Source: Reyranella sp. (GTDB lineage: Bacteria; Pseudomonadota; Alphaproteobacteria; Reyranellales; Reyranellaceae). From it: a stretch of 9,591 bases of DNA. Below, piece by piece: positions 8,656-9,591 of the stretch. A model generated the notes under the pieces. That model did not search any database, was not told the DNA's origin, and saw only the letters and a list, made by a program, of their open reading frames with translations. The stretch lies in NCBI GenBank assembly GCA_030679805.1, contig JAUXST010000001.1, forward strand, positions 1 to 9,591, written 5' to 3'. How positions within the stretch are numbered: the first letter of the stretch is position 1; each line of letters starts with the position of its first letter. Made by a program: the position numbers and the translations under genes.

Positions 8656-8673
8656 GGGGCGTAGCACCGCCCC
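8656..8673 (-). promoter_or_regulatory. GC hairpin in the thiolase 5' leader
   Basis: GGGGCG (8656-8661) and CGCCCC (8668-8673) form a perfect 6-bp stem with a 6-nt loop, ending 35 nt before the thiolase ATG and 21 nt before its Shine-Dalgarno. On the transcribed strand it is followed by AAAACA, not U residues, so it is not a terminator. It could stabilise the mRNA or affect ribosome access. No function is demonstrated by the sequence. Confidence 0.35.
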
Positions 8674-8688
8674 GGCGGACTTGCCAAT

Positions 8689-8719
8689 GCCCCCCGCCAC
8701 GCTCCGTGGGCAGGGGGGC
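8689..8719. repeat. Strong GC-rich inverted repeat (REP-like hairpin)
   Basis: GCCCCCC (8689-8695) pairs with GGGGGGC (8713-8719), and inside it CCAC (8697-8700) pairs with GTGG (8706-8709) around the 5-nt loop GCTCC. That gives about 11 G/C-rich pairs with a small internal mismatch. No T tract follows on either strand, so it is more like a dispersed REP-type hairpin or an mRNA structure than a classical terminator. Confidence 0.5.
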
Positions 8720-8728
8720 TATGCGCGA

Positions 8729-8747
8729 TGTCGTATGAAACACGACA
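8729..8747. promoter_or_regulatory. Operator-like palindrome, proximal copy
   Basis: TGTCGT (8729-8734) and ACGACA (8742-8747) are perfect inverted 6-mers around a 7-nt centre. The 19-bp site has the form TGTCG-N9-CGACA and matches the palindrome at 8844-8862 at 14 of 19 positions in the same orientation. It ends 108 bp before the thiolase start codon. A dimeric regulator is the likely ligand; I cannot name its family. Confidence 0.5.
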
Positions 8748-8793
8748 AATCAAAAAATTGGATCGCGTTCCTATTCGCCCTCCGAAACCGCGC

Positions 8794-8805
8794 TCAATCG
8801 ATTGA
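8794..8805. promoter_or_regulatory. 12-bp perfect palindrome
   Basis: TCAATCGATTGA reads identically on both strands. It lies between the two TGTCG-N9-CGACA sites, in the low-GC part of the intergenic region, and is a candidate binding site for a second dimeric regulator. Only the symmetry supports this. Confidence 0.3.
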
Positions 8806-8843
8806 ACCGGCGCCCTTTTCCGTCCTTCGCGTCGCCATCGCCG

Positions 8844-8862
8844 TGTCGCCTAAAAGGCGACA
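8844..8862. promoter_or_regulatory. Operator-like palindrome, distal copy
   Basis: TGTCGCCT (8844-8851) and AGGCGACA (8855-8862) are perfect inverted 8-mers around AAA. This is the longest perfect dyad in the intergenic region. It has the same TGTCG-N9-CGACA frame and central T-N-AAA as the copy at 8729-8747, with centres 115 bp apart, close to eleven helical turns. Only TTT follows on the plus strand and no plus-strand gene enters, so an operator fits better than a terminator. Confidence 0.5.
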
Positions 8863-8969
8863 TTTCGCGAATTCGGATTGATGCTTCCCCGGGGCTGCAC
8901 AAACCGACATGAGAAGTCGCTTCGTTCAGGCAGAGGTTCGGATGTCGGGAAACCCGTTTCATAGGTTTT

Positions 8970-8998
8970 ATCCTATGGACTGGGAATTATCCTGTCAA
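8970..8998 (-). promoter_or_regulatory. Leftward sigma70-like promoter overlapping the methyltransferase stop
   Basis: On the minus strand a perfect -35 hexamer TTGACA (8993-8998) is followed after exactly 17 bp by TAGGAT (8970-8975), matching 4 of 6 -10 positions. The -35 overlaps the TGA stop of the methyltransferase gene (8995-8997). The expected start of transcription is near 8962-8963, about 340 nt upstream of the thiolase start codon. The transcript would run through the operator-like palindromes. It could be the thiolase promoter with a long leader or a promoter for a small RNA. Confidence 0.4.
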
Positions 8999-9591
8999 GC
9001 CCGCCGGAACACCGCGTACTGGGCATAGCCGCGATAAGGCCGCTCGAAGGTGCGGAGCGCGCCGGCGCGCTCGTCGAAGGCCGCGAACTCGGCCTCCAGC
9101 CCGTCGCGCGGATCGACATGGAACTGCGCCAGCCAGCGGCGCAGGCCGCCGCGGAACCAGCGCGGCAGTTCCTCCTGCCCGCCGAAGTCGACGACGTGCA
9201 GCTCGCCACCGGGCGGCAGCCAGGCCAGCGCCTGCACGAGCGCCGTCCGCCACTCCGGGATCATCGACAGGCTGTAGGAGATGAAGATGCGCGAGAAGGA
9301 CGGCACGCCGAACAGGAGGGCGGGATCGAAGCGCGCGGCATCGGCATGGGCGAGACGGATGCGCGGCGCGAACCCTTCCCGTGCCACGACCTGCCGAGCG
9401 GTGATCAGCATCTCGGACGAGATGTCGATGCCGAACAGCTGCGCCTGCGGATAGCGTCGCGCGACGGCCGCGAGATTGCGCGCCGTGCCGCAGCCGATCT
9501 CCAGCACCCGGCCACCCGGCGGCGGCGACAGGCGCTCGATCAGCCGGTCGCGGCCCAGCAGATAGAATTTGCGTGTGCTGTCGTAGAAATG
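8995..9591 (-). CDS. SAM-dependent methyltransferase, BtaB-like (betaine lipid synthesis); N-terminus cut by window edge
   Basis: A class I methyltransferase; 198 residues are visible and the frame runs off the right edge. From the first visible residue it reads HFYDSTRKFYLLGRDRLI, then motif I VLEIGCGTARNLAAVARRYP (visible residues 29-48), FGIDIS with its acidic ribose-binding Asp, HADAARFD, FISYSLSMIPEW, and PPGGELHVVDFGGQEELPRW. The TRKFYLLGRDRLI start, the ISYSLSMIP segment and HVVDFG followed by a basic tail are what I recall of BtaB. BtaB methylates the amino group of diacylglyceryl-homoserine three times to give the betaine lipid DGTS at the membrane. BtaB proteins are about 210-230 residues, so 10-30 N-terminal residues are missing. 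The GTG at 9505-9507 is internal to the protein. Methyltransferase identity is firm; the BtaB assignment is from memory of the family and less certain. No Pho box can be checked, as the promoter is outside. Confidence 0.75.
   Translation of the reverse strand, partial: HFYDSTRKFYLLGRDRLIERLSPPPGGRVLEIGCGTARNLAAVARRYPQAQLFGIDISSEMLITARQVVAREGFAPRIRLAHADAARFDPALLFGVPSFSRIFISYSLSMIPEWRTALVQALAWLPPGGELHVVDFGGQEELPRWFRGGLRRWLAQFHVDPRDGLEAEFAAFDERAGALRTFERPYRGYAQYAVFRRA

Larger units (their letters stand above)
8622..8994. other. 373-bp gene-free, dyad-rich region upstream of the thiolase
   Basis: This region separates the BtaB-like methyltransferase stop from the thiolase start, both leftward genes. 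It is visibly less GC-rich than its flanks, with runs such as CAAATCAAAAAATTGG (8745-8760). It contains two matching operator-like palindromes, a 12-bp palindrome, two GC-rich hairpins and a leftward sigma70-like promoter, each listed separately. A 63-codon leftward frame (8771-8962) exists but has only about 60% G/C at third positions by my count, so I do not call it a gene. The region most likely carries the promoter, operators and 5' leader of the thiolase gene, possibly with a small RNA. Confidence 0.6.

Noticed and set aside
8689..8719. Intrinsic transcription terminator at the GC-rich hairpin
   Set aside because: The stem is strong but there is no T tract on either side, so a terminator call is not supported.
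8844..8865. Intrinsic terminator at the perfect 8-bp stem followed by TTT
   Set aside because: Only three T residues follow, no plus-strand gene reads into it, and a second matching palindrome nearby makes an operator the better explanation.
8771..8962. 63-codon small protein on the minus strand
   Set aside because: No Shine-Dalgarno, third-position G/C well below neighbours, no recognisable domain, and operator-like palindromes lie within it. Kept only as part of a promoter/leaderless observation.

Overview
The window is strongly GC-rich DNA whose reading frames use almost only G or C at third codon positions. Gene content and arrangement suggest an alphaproteobacterial chromosome: xseA divergent from purD, queA overlapping tgt, an RraA-like aldolase-family protein of the rhizobial/rhodospirillal type, a PcaF-type thiolase and a BtaB-like methyltransferase. 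A Rhodospirillales/Hyphomicrobiales-like organism is my best guess, but nothing here fixes the genus. No insertion sequence, phage gene, tRNA, rRNA or CRISPR array is visible.

Layout from left to right. A 5'-complete but truncated RraA-family gene runs leftward off the edge (1-440). A spacer of about 140 bp holds an imperfect palindromic repeat-like element. xseA (exonuclease VII large subunit) runs leftward at 582-2111. Across a 58-bp divergent gap a rightward cluster begins: purD (2170-3447), an MBL-fold hydrolase (3479-4606), queA (4613-5644), tgt (5641-6765, overlapping queA by 4 bp) and pncA (6794-7402). Gaps in the cluster are 31 bp or less, so it is probably one transcript. It combines purine synthesis (PurD), the last tRNA-level steps of queuosine modification (Tgt inserts the base, QueA adds the cyclopentene ring) and NAD salvage (PncA).

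pncA converges on a leftward PcaF-type thiolase (7419-8621). Their 16-bp junction lies in a run of four CTAG tetranucleotides that puts stops in all six frames. Upstream of the thiolase is the only long gene-free stretch (8622-8994, 373 bp). It is less GC-rich and full of dyads: two matching operator-like palindromes TGTCG-N9-CGACA with centres 115 bp apart, a 12-bp perfect palindrome between them, two GC-rich hairpins and a leftward sigma70-like promoter. At the right edge a SAM-dependent methyltransferase resembling the betaine-lipid enzyme BtaB (8995-9591, N-terminus missing) also runs leftward.

Most of the window is housekeeping. I see no convincing new multi-gene system. The items most worth following up are the paired palindromes upstream of the thiolase, the RraA-family protein lacking the usual metal-site Asp, and the possible betaine-lipid locus at the right edge.
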